Both the position numbers and the translations under genes were made by a program. From Liolophura sinensis (Eukaryota > Mollusca > Polyplacophora > Chitonida > Chitonidae): a DNA stretch of 64,000 bases. The notes beneath the pieces are model-generated. The model was not told where the DNA came from, made no database searches, and saw only the letters and a list, made by a program, of their open reading frames with translations. The stretch is taken from contig NC_088306.1 in the NCBI RefSeq assembly GCF_032854445.1, positions 14,007,386-14,071,385 on the forward strand. Reading direction: 5' to 3'. Positions within the stretch are counted from its first letter, which is position 1; each line of letters begins with the position of its first letter. Below are positions 1 to 12,600 of this stretch, piece by piece.

Positions 1-1067
1 TGCAGACCATTATGTCAAGACGAAAGGTTTTAAATTGAGAGAACTGACTGAATTGCAGATTAGAAATTTTAAGTTATTGAGTATCACAAAGAAGGCAACT
101 GATTTTGACTTACATTTATACACCTAAAGATCATGTTACTGAAATAGTTGCGGAATGGGGTAACTCTAATCAAGTAAACGGAGTGCGATAGTTACGGGGA
201 GGAAGAGCATCAAATATGTCGCATTGACGGTATAAGGAACTGTTTACCGCTGTTCACACGCGCATTAAATCTTCCCAGGCATAAACTAATGTCGACCGTA
301 TGTTCCTAAATAAAAATAGTCCATGGCAACGACACAGATTGACAAAAAAGAAACATTTTCTGGGTCTACCCTTCTGTGGGCGCCTTCTCGATAACTCACT
401 AACAGGCAGCAACTGCTAGGGTTAGCTCGGAAAATGTGATTATTTTTCGTGAACAATCGTGATTGCCCTGGACACTTTTAGTTCGGCGAGTCTCACAACT
501 GGTTAGTTAATTACAGAAACCACTCCGTTGACGTCGATTTATGCTAGACAAGATTCAATGCGCGTGTGAACATCGGTAAATGTGTCAGTTTGACACATAT
601 AGGGCTGTATCTCTCTGTCAGTCTCGCGACTCCTTGCTCGATCAGAGCTACAACACTCCGCTACTAGTGATTGAAATACCATGTACGTTTCAATTATAAA
701 AAAAGAACGTTGGTTACCATCAAAGACAGACTACATATTCTTTTACGTTAATTTCTCTTTCTCTTCATAAGTATCTCGGTTGTAGAAAATGTGTTTTCTC
801 AATTAAGAAATTATACAAAAAAAAAAAATATAAAAAGAAAACAAGAAAAATAGTTTTAAGTCTACAAATGCAACAATTTTGAACACATGCATGTATTAAA
901 GATAGATCTGTTTTTTGGGCTGTAAGCGTAGGGGTCATATTGCATCAAACGCAATTCCTTCCAATCCAGATAAATTTTTAAAAGACATCAGAATAAAAAC
1001 AAAAATCGGAGAGATATGATCTTTGATTCACGATATAATCAAATGCATATAAGAACACAACACGTTC
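1..1067. other. no recognisable gene
   Basis: AT-rich DNA with short A runs near 810-850. I see no long open frame, no convincing exon flanked by splice sites and no repeat family shared with the rest of the window. Confidence 0.5.
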
Positions 1068-1428
1068 TTAGTAATCAGAATTTATTACAAAATAAAATAA
1101 CCCAGGGAATACATGAAAACTGATTTGTTTCACAATTAATTGGGCCTTGAATGCTACACATTTAGCAGATAAAAAGTATCCCACTGATAATCCTGTGTTA
1201 AGATAGTTATCAATGCGTGTTATTAAAACTGAGAATGTGTCATGGCTGAGTAATGAAGACGCTTGTCTTTTATTGGTTAGAATAGACAAGGTGTGGGTTA
1301 AATCCCGACCATCAACATTTACCTTGTTGACAATAAGTGGTTCACACAATCCATCATTAGATGAAGATACCAATGTGGTGTGCACATATGCACATCAGAC
1401 ATGGTAATAAAAGTTTGGCACTAACCTC

Positions 1429-2319
1429 CTAAGTGTAGTTCACTATTTTGGCATCCAACTGAGGAAGTTGTTTATCGGAACATATGTTGCAAGTTCCGTA
1501 CATGCAATCCTGGCGGGGTTCTTCAAAAATAAGTTGTCGATATTGATCAGAGAGAATGTTTGTTTCCAAAATGCCTTCCGAACGCAGCTTGTTTGCCATT
1601 AACTGTATGTTGTCATGTCTCTTATGTAGGCAGGTATTGCGGTCAGTTAGTTTAGGAGAAACCACCCAGAACAGACGGAGGGAAAAGAACAGAGCTTAGC
1701 TGATCTTCATTAGTGGATTCTCGTAACAAAATTTTGCATGTAACACCTTCATAGAATCAGATAGTATTCTTCTTTGCTTTTTGGCTTTTATTCTGGTGAT
1801 GGTATCTTTCTTTCCGGTCAATATGTAACTGTTGTCATCTCTTTCATAAAAGTGTATCACTTCTTGCTTCTCGGCATCCACCAAAACATCGGAGCGTTTC
1901 TTTCGATGATAGTTCAAGGTTTCGAATTTTCTGTTCTTCGTGGCACAGGACAAAGCTCGGCGGGCACGTTCCAACACTCTATATTTCTTATAACACTCTA
2001 TGGCGTTTTTAATGCCCGGCTGATTACTTGATACGTATTTCTGTTTTAGTTGGGCTATCAATGCGTTATGGAATATCAGTGTTCTTCGAACTTCCCCAGA
2101 CATTCGATTATCTGAATTTCTGAGCATTATTTCTGCCTTGCTTTTTGGTGAGTCTTTTTCTGTTTGATTTTTAATCTTTTGGCTCCATTTTCTGGTGCCG
2201 GGGTAAGGGGCGGGTGTCTGTAAGCGGTTCTGCCAAAAAAAACACAATAAAAAAAATAAATAAATAAAGCAGGAAGTTACCCCAAAATGTGTTGCAAAAT
2301 ATAAACTCAATATCGTCAT
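1429..2319 (-). pseudogene. broken ORF of an uncharacterised invertebrate repetitive protein family
   Basis: One minus-strand reading frame runs from 2319 to 1429 and is interrupted only by a TAA at 1696-1698. Upstream of the stop are a basic region and the block FYERDDNSYILTGKKDT followed by KKQRRILSDSMKVLHAKF. Downstream come LRLFWVVSPKLTDRNTCLHK, HDNIQLMANKL and a Cys cluster (CMYGTCNICSDK). From memory, this order (FYxRDD, LHxKF, RPFWVV, TCLCxxHxN) recurs in many unnamed multicopy proteins of molluscs and cnidarians. I know no assigned function. The Cys/His pattern suggests metal binding, but that is inference. The frame ends at 1429 without an obvious continuation, so the copy is probably a dead, partial member of a dispersed family. 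Confidence 0.6.
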
Positions 2320-2619
2320 ATTGTTTTATGGATTTGGGTGCAGACTTGACCTATCGAGTGTAGACCTACCTGGAAGTCCACTTCTACTTTTCTTCAAGCT
2401 TTCTGATTTTTTTTCAACTGCCTCTTTATTTTCCTTTGTTCTGTCCCGAGTTTATCATGGATTAGCACATAACCATATTTTTGTCAGTCACGCTCCTTTC
2501 TTAAAAACTCCTCCCTTGGCTCTTGGAGTCTTGGGTAAGCTTCTCCTTTTCCCTGTATCATCTGGCTCGTTCAGCAGCAGATATGGCCATTCCTGGAACA
2601 CGTGATCGGGTAACGAGCT

Positions 2620-4900
2620 CAATGTGAGACAGTCATGATGTTTTCATATTACATTAAGGCATATTGCATTCATACATTACAATACATAAAGCGTAAATTC
2701 TCTGCGAATACGTTCATTTGTCATCTACGTAACAACATGTTATCTACGTCACGCTAAATGTCATCTACATCACACAAAATTGTAACTTAGATGACCTTGA
2801 CGTAGATGACAATAATATCAGGTTTTAGGTCATGTGGCTAAATCTAAAGCACATAATATCTGCCTTGTTAGATCAATGGCTTTGTAACCTTCAAATACTA
2901 TGGATTCCATGAGGTAAAATTCATAAAGACTTACTTTGTGTGTGGTAGCGAAGACGTTCATAGATGACGAAAATAACTGTACTAACCTGCATCTCCTCTT
3001 AAACCTGGGAAAATCATGACAAATTAAGCTCGTAAATTACACCGTCTTCTGTGAAGTTAAAAAAAGTCGCTTGTACGGGCTTTTCCAATCACGTGGTGGA
3101 TCACACCGCCCCACTGGCTTTCTGGAAGCAGGTTCTGTCTTGACGTAGATGGCCGAAATATAGGGCCAACATATTTTTGGTTCAAAAGTTGAAATTTAAT
3201 CAATGTATTGAAACGAATATGCATTATTATCTTTTTACACGCAACACATACCGGTTTCCATCACATTATTTGAAAAAAAACAACAACGCACAAATAAAAT
3301 GACCAGTGTTTGTACCACAACCTGACACAGGTTATGAGGGACATGGCAATTTGGACTACACACCTACATAAAAATATTCACAAAAAAATGGAAAATATCG
3401 TTTTTTCGAAGATTGTGGGGATGCATTATGTTTTATTCTAATGGTGAAGTGTAGGATTCCTCCCCCACCCCCCAAATAAACAAATAGGCCTACCACAAAT
3501 GTGTAACAACTTCCTGTGAGTAACGTCGGGGACAAGAAGCACTCTACTATGTCTATTTGTGTAAGATCAATACGAGGGCCTATGCCCTACATACTGCAAA
3601 TGTGCAAGACATTTCGTAAATCTACATACGCATGCTGAACTGTTTTCTACCATTTGCTGTAATTATGCTACAATCTTCTCTAAGCAAGACAACCAGAAAT
3701 AAATTTGTTTTAACTTTTTTTGACTGGAAGTCTACGCTTAACGAGTCAGTTTTATATTATGAGCTGCTGTCATAATTTTCCAGTGTTTGCTTCATTTATT
3801 TAAATAACGTAGGACTACATACACATGGATTGGTTATGTAATTTGTGACATAATATCAAGCGCTACTTATGCATGGATTACTTATGTGATTTGTGACATA
3901 ATATCCAGTGCTACTAACCCTAAAGTATTTCAGGAAAGATGCCCTATAATATACTCTGTGGTCTTAAAATAATACACACCCGCTCTGTGTCATTTACACT
4001 AAGTGGCCATTACAGCGCAGCTGTATGTTATGTGACAGTGAGTACTGCGCAACAATATTGTATACCGGTACTTGGGCATGCCCACTGAGATACTGAGGTT
4101 TGAACAGGTTGCGTCACGCGAGCAGTCTTATAGGTACAGTATATCCGTATGTAAAATGAAAGCCTGTTATGTGGAAGCTGATAATAAGCCTATACCTTTA
4201 TGCCTGTAGACTTTTGTACTGTATACGGGGCTTGAGGGCTGAAGTATTAAGGCTTTACACCTCAACCTTTTGTATCGATATAAGTCTTACAAGTCGACAC
4301 ACTAAAAAATTAATCGCGGTACAGCTGGTTTTATCTCTGGTTAGCTGGCGTGTGTAAACATGAAATTGTATAGCGGAAGTGAATGGACACATAATGTATC
4401 ACCTTACTGACAAGAAAACGATCGTCATTATATGTCAGACATTGAGCCATAGGTCCCATATGCAAAGGTGTTTTACGTAACTGTATGAAGTCATGCTGAA
4501 AGCCAAATTTGGGCATGGTCATTACCGGGTCACGATACGTTATGACATGTTAACAATACTTACCAATCTTAAGCTAAAAAAATCAAATCAAAACTATTTT
4601 CATTAGCGATGATGAAGCAAATACAAATATATTTGAAAAGGTCATAAAAAGGCGCTTTTCTGAAAATAAATTGAAGTTTGAATATATTTAAAATATTCTG
4701 TGCAGATAGTTATGTCTTCCGGAACGGCTGCCTATGGAACACTGGACTGCGCTGGCTGAATATTAAAAAATACAATTCAGTTTTGATTTCAACTCTCCCA
4801 ATATTCGTACGATGCGAGAAAAATGGGCCTAAAATCTAACACGAGTGGAACGAGTACAGTTTGAAAAAAAAAAAAAAAACAAAAAAAAAAATACAAACAA
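2620..4900. other. intergenic, no gene seen
   Basis: No exon or long frame is convincing here. Two small structures stand out. Copies of a TCATCTACGTCA-like word lie in both orientations at about 2715-2815. A roughly 57-bp direct duplication at 3825-3915 has both copies containing ATTTGTGACATAATATC. An A-rich tract lies at about 4863-4910. Confidence 0.5.
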
Positions 4901-4904
4901 CAAA

Positions 4905-5133
4905 AACAAAAAACGATCTGTTAAGTTTAGCAGAAGATGCTGTTGTTTGAGTGATGCTAGAATGTATTATGTTATAATAACATAAACTTTGTGGTATTCA
5001 ACATGATAAGCTGAATGCCTTTATGTTGAATTAGTACGCTATACAATACGTGTGGTACATGTACATGTAGGCCTAACAGAATAATCTGCTGCAATAATAA
5101 CAGAATATATTCTAGTGTTAACACGCACTATGA
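4905..5133. mobile_element. MITE family A, degraded copy
   Basis: Resembles the better-preserved copies at 50970-51227 and 37630-37876. It has the terminal block around ATCTGTTAAGTTTAGCAGA, the internal GTGATGCTAGAATGTATT and the far arm around AACAGAATAATCTGCTGC. No coding capacity is seen. Confidence 0.5.
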
Positions 5134-5351
5134 AAATGTGATGTTCTACTTCATCCACTTTGCTTTAAATGTGATTCATATGTTTGTGTAATGTATTTTT
5201 TGTAATATCTTTGCTTTTTCCATCCAAGAATCCATGATCAATTTTCAAAGAATCATTTGCTTGATTTCACAGCCGATAGTGAACACAGGTTGACCAGTTA
5301 GCAGCATATATACATGCGACTGTCAGTTATCAGTAGGCAAAGCGTAGGCCT

Positions 5352-5843
5352 ACACTTAAAACATTAATCTGTTAATTTTAACACAAAGTCTGTTGTCTAA
5401 GTGATACTGAGTGTTTCTGTTACTGTATCATATGGGGCTTTCGTGGTGGAAGTGGTTAACAGCCAGCGCGGCGTAATATTCCAAGAGCCTCTCACCAATG
5501 CGGTCGCTGTGAGTTCAGTTCCAGCTCATGCTAGCATCCTCACCGGCCGTACGTGGGAAGGTCTGGCAGCAACCTGTTGTGGGCTTCTCACCGACTTCCT
5601 CACACGTTCAAGCTGGCCACCGTCGTAAAAGTGAAATACTCTAGAGTACGGTGTAAAACACCAATCAAATAGATAAATAAGTTATATTAATATAATATTT
5701 AGTCATATTCAACATAATAGCTTGTTAGTCTAATGCAATCTTTATGTTAAATTAACAGAATTTGTCTGCTGCAATATAGCAGAAAACAATTTAGCATCAC
5801 AACAGTCTTTTTGTTAAAATGAACAGATTGAGTTTTTGAGTGT
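5352..5843. mobile_element. MITE family A interrupted by a SINE
   Basis: The left arm (TACACTTAAAACATTAATC) and right arm (ending TTTTTGAGTGTATA) match the terminal inverted repeats of family A. Internal MITE sequence resumes after 5680, so the SINE at 5434-5680 inserted into an existing MITE. The nesting order is read directly from the sequence. Confidence 0.6.
5434..5680 (+). mobile_element. tRNA-derived SINE, family A
   Basis: Head resembles a tRNA (GGGCTTTCGTGGTGG, then a B-box-like GAGTTCAGTTCCAGC). The body runs CTCACCAATGCGGTCGCTG, TACGTGGGAAGGTCTG, CTGGCCACCGTCGTA. The tail is AAAACACCAATCAAAT followed by an AAATA-type end. Diverged from the full copies at 29086 and 55837. Confidence 0.75.
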
Positions 5844-5904
5844 ATAGGCCTAGCTAGCTGAGGGATCGAGGCGTCTTAACGTTTGAAGTCATGTGTGGTC
5901 AAGT

Positions 5905-6145
5905 TGCTAGGAAGCCTGGTACCATGTATAGTCCGCGTCGGGAGCGGTAGATCCAGGATCAATCCTGGATCGAGTCACACCTAAGACTTCTAAAAAAAGA
6001 GGAAGTTGTAACTTCCTCGCTTGGCGTTCAGCATGAAGGGGATAGTGCAATGATTGGTTAACCCGTATCAGTGTAATGGCTAGGGTGGGACGGCTTACTT
6101 GCCTTCGGTAAGTCGTCTCAGTGAAACAGCAACCAAAGAAATAAA
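5905..6145 (+). mobile_element. tRNA-like SINE, family B, 3'-truncated
   Basis: Shares GGTAGATCCAGGATCAATCC, GGAAGTTGTAACTTCCTCG, AAGGGGATAGTGCAA and CTTACTTGCCTTCGGTAAGT with the complete copy at 33867-34228. It stops before the shared 3' core. Confidence 0.65.
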
Positions 6146-6268
6146 TAAACCACTAGTCAGTGTGGCTTGACATGGTACGTCAGCGCATTGTTATAGTCTA
6201 TTTTTTTATTTTACACAGTCGCCTAGATTCAGCTGTCTGTAACGTGAGTCTTTAGTAAGTGACACGTA

Positions 6269-6520
6269 ACATCCGTGGGTCAGTTGATTATCGCGCTAGC
6301 GCAAAATAATGACCCTCTCACCAATGTGGTCGTTATGAGTTCGAGTCCACTTTATGCTGGCTTCCTCTCCCTTACGTGGGAAGATCTGACAGCAACCTTT
6401 GGATGGTCGTGGGTTTTCCCCGGTGCTCTGCCTGGTTTCCTCCCACCCTGATGCTGGCCGCCGTGGAAATATTCTTGAGTACGGGATAAAACAGCAATCA
6501 AACAAATAAATAAATAAATT
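6269..6520 (+). mobile_element. tRNA-derived SINE, family A
   Basis: Contains the family blocks CTCACCAATGTGGTCG, GAGTTCGAGTCCA (B box), TACGTGGGAAGATCTG, GATGCTGGCCGCCGT and a tail of AAATA repeats. Reverse-strand ORFs over it are translations of the SINE, not genes. Confidence 0.75.
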
Positions 6521-6717
6521 TGTATTTGTGTACATGAACGTTTCTTTATTCTCTGTGGTGATGGTTTGACTGTTCTGGCAGTCAGAAACGTGCCACGCTG
6601 TGTCCATGTTAAAGTATGAACCATTTTAAGACTGGATACCAACTTTAGCTTTAAGCCAAGTCTTCATACATGTACTTCGAACGTTCGCATTCTAGTTGTT
6701 CTGCACGTTGCAGGAGT

Positions 6718-6790
6718 GAGTGAGTGCTTGGGGTTTAACGTCGTTCTCAACAATTTTTCAGTCATATGACGACGAACGTTGCAGGAAGTT
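6718..6790 (-). mobile_element. isolated SINE 3' core (families B/C)
   Basis: The block GGGGTTTAACGTCGTTCTCA followed by ACAATTTTTCAGTCATATGA and CGACGA is the tail shared by SINE families B and C. No head is visible beside it. Confidence 0.55.
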
Positions 6791-6799
6791 ACGAGACTG

Positions 6800-8200
6800 T
6801 GGCATCGACTAGTTAAAAACACGTCTACTTCAACACCGCGGGAACCTCCCTGAAAATCTGCATCTTGACGATCATCATTGTGCTAATGACCTAAGAGAGC
6901 GTGGACTACCTGGCGCCGCTGCTGAGAGGTAGGCACGTGCTTTGGGGGTTGTTCGTACTGTGCCTTGCCAACATCTTCCCCAAATACCAGCCTACTTCTG
7001 GTGGGCTAGTAGTTCTACAACGACGGATTCTTCAACTATCACTGCCACAAAATGTTCTTCATGTTGACTGAAACCGTGTCATCAGGCATGGTCACATCTG
7101 TAAAATGTTGCAAATGAAATCAGTTCAGAGAAGATCCTTTTCGTCGTGGCAGATGGATCAGTTTCAAGCGGTTTTTCTCGGCTACGGTAGGAATTTTGAA
7201 TTTGGCCTGACACCTTATCTTTTACACATAACAATTTTCCTCTGTACATTACACGTACAGATAGGAAGAAAGCTGGCAGGAAAGAACTCATAATGTCTAT
7301 CTTGTTTAATGGTTTACTGGTGTTTGTTGGACGAGTCATATTCTTCGAATTTTTATGTTCATCAAACAGGAATTTTATGTAGGGGGAATAATATGTCAGC
7401 TTCGCCTGATCTATTCATTCTGTACTCAGTATTCATAACATGTTTGAGCCTTGATTTCACGCATGCGTGTAAATGTTATCTCTATTTTTATCTCGTATTT
7501 AACAATTTTTCATACGACGAGGTATCATCGTTTTGGTATTTGTATATTTGTATATTTGGATAGGATGTAATATGGATGCTTAGCGAGTTCATTTTTTGAC
7601 TTTTCACTCCCACAGGTTTGGCCTTGAAGTATTATTGTTTAGAGATTTTAAACCTGAAAACAGTGCGCAAAAGAATTAAAACTCTCACATAAAACAATCA
7701 AATATCCTCTCGATGAAATCTGAACGGTACTGCCAAAATTACTCTACTTTATTTTCTCAATAAACCAACTAGACTTTTTCATTTACTCAATTCATAGGTC
7801 TAAAATTAGCCAGGAGGTCTATCCAGCAAACTATCAGTGGATGTCTTCCATAGGCTACATGTTATATTTCCATGAAATACTGAACATGTTCTTCAAGATA
7901 ATCATGAAATTGTACATACCTATAAATGTTTGATATATCTACACAAATGTAACATATTTTGTTTTCATTTCAAAAGTCTCGGTTAATTCAGTCGTGAGTT
8001 TACATTAGATTTGTTGGTTTATGACTGACACACTTTGGCAGGGCTGCCAGACAGGGAAACGTCACTGTAAGACACTAGATATGACACACACCCAGCCAGC
8101 TGCTGTCACGTATTATCTTGCCTGTTGACTTCAGCCTAATTCCCTTAGTAGCCTACATGGTGAACATCAAGCCAGGTAGTACCATCAGTGTTAATTTTCA
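6800..8200. other. intergenic, no gene seen
   Basis: AT-rich and unique-looking. Short frames on both strands near 7100-7560 lack recognisable domains or codon bias, so I do not call them. Confidence 0.45.
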
Positions 8201-8209
8201 GGTCTATGG

Positions 8210-8333
8210 GCCGGTTTCATGAAGCATAGTGCTCAGTAGCCCTTAGCTAAGTGCACTTTATATCTCCAAAACACACATCGTCATGGCAGGTAAGGGCAAA
8301 CTTAGCTAAACGAGCTTCATGACACCGGCCCCT
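8210..8333. repeat. fold-back element 1
   Basis: Starts GGGCCGGTTTCATGAAGC and ends GCTTCATGACACCGGCCC, with a second inner pair (TTAGCTAAG / CTTAGCTAA). The arms are near-perfect reverse complements, so the DNA or RNA can fold into a hairpin. This fits a non-autonomous DNA element. Confidence 0.7.
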
Positions 8334-8552
8334 GGGCCTGTATTTATCAAGCAACTTAAGACTTAAGTCATAAATTCCTTAAAATAACAAACTCGGAACA
8401 GGAAAGAGCTCAAATTGTAGTTGTAAATTCTTCTGCAGTAAAAAAAAAAATCAGTGTAAACATCATAAACTTTCCAGAGCAAAACATTTTCTTTGCAGCT
8501 GCATTTGAATTTTTAATTCAAGTCTTACGACGTTTGATAAATACGAGCCCTG
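8334..8552. repeat. fold-back element 2, abutting the first
   Basis: Begins GGGCCTGTATTTATCAAGC and ends TTTGATAAATACGAGCCC, with inner arms ACTTAAGACTTAAG / TTCAAGTCTTACG. It directly follows element 1. Confidence 0.65.
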
Positions 8553-8784
8553 GGCATAACTCCATTAAGGCGTGAATGATAGTCTTATGTTGACGTGGTA
8601 CACACACCATAATCCTCCTAACCACTGGTCATTTTTACCAAGAAGCCTTAAACCAACTGATGACAAAATATGCTACCACAAAGTTTCACGTCACTGCTAG
8701 AAGACAAATATGTACATGTATAATTCATATTTCAACATCAGATTCTGAAGATATTCACAATAAAAATACATGCACATTTTTGTA

Positions 8785-8790
8785 TTTATT
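8785..8790 (-). terminator. candidate poly(A) signal of the Kelch-like gene
   Basis: TTTATT on the plus strand reads AATAAA on the gene strand. It is the first canonical signal I find downstream of the stop at 9467, about 680 nt away. The 76-bp minisatellite would then lie in the 3' UTR. Confidence 0.45.
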
Positions 8791-8920
8791 TTACATTTTT
8801 CCCATATATTCTTTGTTTTACCAATTAATACTTTTCCATAAATTCGCATCTTGAAGTATTTCAATATTTAAAAGTATCTATTTTACTTTATATTAAAGTA
8901 GTCATGCTGACCAGATGACC

Positions 8921-9530
8921 AGATAATCAAGATGGATGTTGGCCAACAGGCAGCCAAATGTGCTCATGATTGTTGGCAATTTATCCCTTTTGTCTGAGAT
9001 AGTCATGATAGACGCTGGCCACCTGGCAGATGAATGTGCTCAGGACTGCTGGCAGTTTATCCCTGCTATTTGAGATAGTCAGCCGAATGTGCTTGCGACC
9101 ACTGGCAGATTATCTCTGCTGTTTGAGATAGTCATGATGGATGTTGGCCACCAGGCAGCCAAATGTGCTCATGACCAATGGCAATTTATCCCTTTTGTCT
9201 GAGATAGTCATGATAGACGCTGGCCACCTGGCAGATGAATGTGCTCAGGACTGCTAGCAGTTTGTCCCTGCTATTTGAGATAGTCAGCCGAATGTGTCCG
9301 AGACCACTGGCAGATAATCCCTGCTGTTTGAGATAATCAAGATGGATGTTGGCCACCAGGCAGCCAAATGTGCTCGCTACCACTGGCAGATTATCCCTGC
9401 TGTTTGAGATAGTCATGATGGATGTTGGCCACCAGGCAACCAAATGTGCTTGCAGCCACTGGCAGATTATCCCTGCTGTTTCAGATAGTCATGATGGATG
9501 TTGGCCACCAGGCAACCAAATGTGCTCATA
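8921..9530 (-). repeat. 76-bp minisatellite seeded by the last Kelch codons
   Basis: About nine units. The unit, in gene orientation, contains the end of the Kelch coding sequence ([15 protein letters not shown], then the stop region). Two units are shortened to about 53 bp. A 76+76+53 block recurs exactly 205 bp apart (GTCATGATAGACGC at 9002 and 9207), so there is a higher-order repeat. The first unit (9470-9530) is coding; the rest are downstream of the stop. Confidence 0.85.
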
Positions 9531-9663
9531 ACGGTGGGCAGCTCTTGTCCCTCCACCCATGTCAGCTTGTCATCTTGTTCCTTCAGCCAACACAGCCCTG
9601 CCATCCAGCTCTTATCATCCTCACCCCCTACAATCAGGATGGTGTTCTTGTACTTCACCACAC
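9467..9663 (-). CDS. Kelch-like gene, coding exon 6 (last)
   Basis: Acceptor TTTTCACAG at 9664 enters in phase 1. It encodes [13 protein letters not shown], the last blade, and ends [13 protein letters not shown] (TAA 9467-9469). The final 19 codons lie in the first unit of the 76-bp tandem array. Confidence 0.88.
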
Positions 9664-12600
9664 CTGTGAAAACAAAAATTTGTTTTATAACTTAAATGCA
9701 TCTGTTTTCTTTTGCATATAAACAGTAAGGCATAGGATTATAACATTCAAAGTAACATATACATCAGTTTATAGTTTGTCATGTTTGTTAAAAAGCAAAA
9801 AAATATATAAAAACAAAAGTTTGCAACTGTACAGCTTGTAAGTTGATAATACAAAAAAACAAAGTGTATATCACATTAAGTGCTGCTTTTTTGAAGTAAC
9901 ACAGTTTGCTTTAATGTTCAGATTTTATTACAGGGCCACTGAATAGTTTTTTTTTTGTGAAGGTTGGTAAATCTTGTAAGTAATGACATCAACAGTGTTA
10001 TTCTAAGATCTTCATGTGCTTCTGACTTTGCATTTTACAAGCCAGGTGGAATGCAGTATTTTTTTAATAAAATGAGAAGACCCATTGTTGATGTTTCAAT
10101 ATTTTCACCATTCTTTCTACACCTTTATTTTTTCTTTTTTCACCACTAAAAAACTGATTTTGAGTATCTGTGTTCTTGCATTATGTAGGCTTATTGGCGA
10201 ATCAATAAGATTATAGGTTGGGTTCAGCTAGGTAAAAAACAGCTATATACTTTATTTACAATATTGTAGGACATATGGTAAAAACAGCAGGCCTGCCTTG
10301 AATTACCTCCCTTGTCACATGAAAGTTACGCCATGACGTGGAATTAGTTTATCATGCATGAAACTGTGACAAGTGGGACCTAGTCTGTTAATCTATGCAG
10401 GATGTAGAATTGTCACAACAGTGACAACTACTTTCTGACAGTCGCAGAAATGTGAGATCTTAAATGAAGTCGACGTGTTTCAGCTTGGGTAGAATATGCG
10501 TATCTGACAGTTCGTCAAAGTCATTTGTTGTAGACCTACATGGACATGTATTTCATTAGTGGATTTTTAAATTTACTTGGAATCATTTTCAGCTTCATTT
10601 TTAAGCCACTTAACCACAGCTTGCTCCTAGGGACGCAACATATACGTATGTTTGATCTCAAGGGAGGTAATTTGTGAGATACTATGTCAAATACACCTAA
10701 AGAAATATGTAAAGCCTTTTGAAAAACAACCAACAAAAAAAAAAGCTGTGACAAGTGATAGTCAAATATGCCATTTTTCACAGATATAAGCAAACTTGGC
10801 AATGATGCCATTTATCTCTTAATAAAGGGTTGAACAACAAAATCAAATGCAACTGCTTCCAGAATGATCTTGTGCTCAGAATTATGTAAATTTACAATAT
10901 TTGCAAAAGCTGTTTAAATAGTGAAGTTTGCTCTTATTCTTATTTTTGGTTGAGGGCCTTCGTGACTGAGGGGATTAGCACTCCAGCTTGGCGCAATGGC
11001 CAAAGAGCCTCCCACCAATGCTGATGATGTGAGTTTAAGTCCAGCTCATGCTGGCTTTCTCTCCAGCTGTATGTGGGAAGGTCTGCCAGCAACCTGCGAA
11101 TGGTCATGGATTTCCCCCCGTATCGTATGAGTGAAATATTCTTGAGTACAGCATGAAACACCAATCAAATAAATGAATAAATATTTTTGGTTGTATCTCA
11201 AGAAAAAAAATGACCATGATTCATTAAATATTGTGATGTTGAATGTACAATGTATGTGTAATTGTATTACCATGACATGCTGTCTTACCTGCCCCACAGA
11301 GGGCATTGGGCAGCTCTGGGCCGGTGGTCCACTCGTCTGTGGTGGGGTCAAACACTTCTACACTGCTCACACAATGCTCTGGAAGAAACTCCTTCCTCCA
11401 TTTGTCACTGATGGCCGAGTTACCTCCTACGACACAAAATTGAGGCAAAAAAAATACAAAACATTTAATCTATTACTACAAAGGATCATATAATTTCCAT
11501 CAATGAAACCAGTGTAAACTCAAATGTTGTCTTCAAACACAACCTTAAGCATACAAAAATTACAATATGAGAGAAAGTTTGTTTATTTATTTATTTATTT
11601 ATTTGATGGGTGTTTTACGCTGTACTCAAGAGTATTTCACTTTTACAACGCCGGCCAGCATTATGGTGGGAGGAAACCGGGCACAGCCCGGGAGAAACCC
11701 ACAACCAACCACCCGCAGTTTTCTGTCAGACCTTCCCACATTACGGCTGGAGAGGAAATCACAGCGACCGCATTGGTGAGATTATAGATTGTGCAAACAC
11801 AATACACAATTGGTGTAGTCTTACTCTGGACATATTGACAGCACAAGCGCTTTACTTTGAAACAAAATTTTTTCAAAAACTTTGTCACCAAAAGCACTGT
11901 GAGTTTTGGTGAGTTAAACTTCCATTAAACCATATTAGCTAACAAGACCAAGGCATTGGCATGGCATGATCTCCAAAATCTGGGGTTTACTGTAACGTGT
12001 ACATGTCGGAATATAATCCTCCACTCCAGTTTTACCTCCCATCTCCTTACCTATCACATAGATCTTTTCACGAAACACAACACTTCCAGCAAGAACCCGA
12101 GGCGTGGACATGGGAGGTAACTCCTGCCAGACATCAGTTGCTGGATCGTATCTGAGTAAACACAAGAAAGAAGTTTATTTATTTATTTACACATGTGATT
12201 GGTGTTCTACGCTGTACTCAAGAGTACATGTATTTCACTTACATGACAGAGGCCAGCATAATGGTGGGAGGAAACGATGAACAGCCACTGGGGAAACCCA
12301 CTACCATCGACAGGTTGCCGGCAGACCTTCCCACATGCGACTGGAGTGTTAAGGCCTGAGCAAAAGCTGGATTTGAATTCACAGCGATCACACTGCATGG
12401 TGAGAGGCTTCTGGGTCATTGTACCACAAGGGCACACTAGAAACCACTAGCCCACTGAAGCCCCTAATAAATTTTAGTCCAAGGTTTTCATATTACAGTA
12501 CAGGAAAAAGTATCAAACACTCAATCTACCAGGGCTGACTTTACAAAGTCAATGTTACAAATGTGATTTTAATGTTAAAATTGGACACAATTGTCAAGTG

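Noticed and set aside
8921..9530. CRISPR-like array
   Set aside because: Direct tandem units without unique spacers in an animal gene; a minisatellite.
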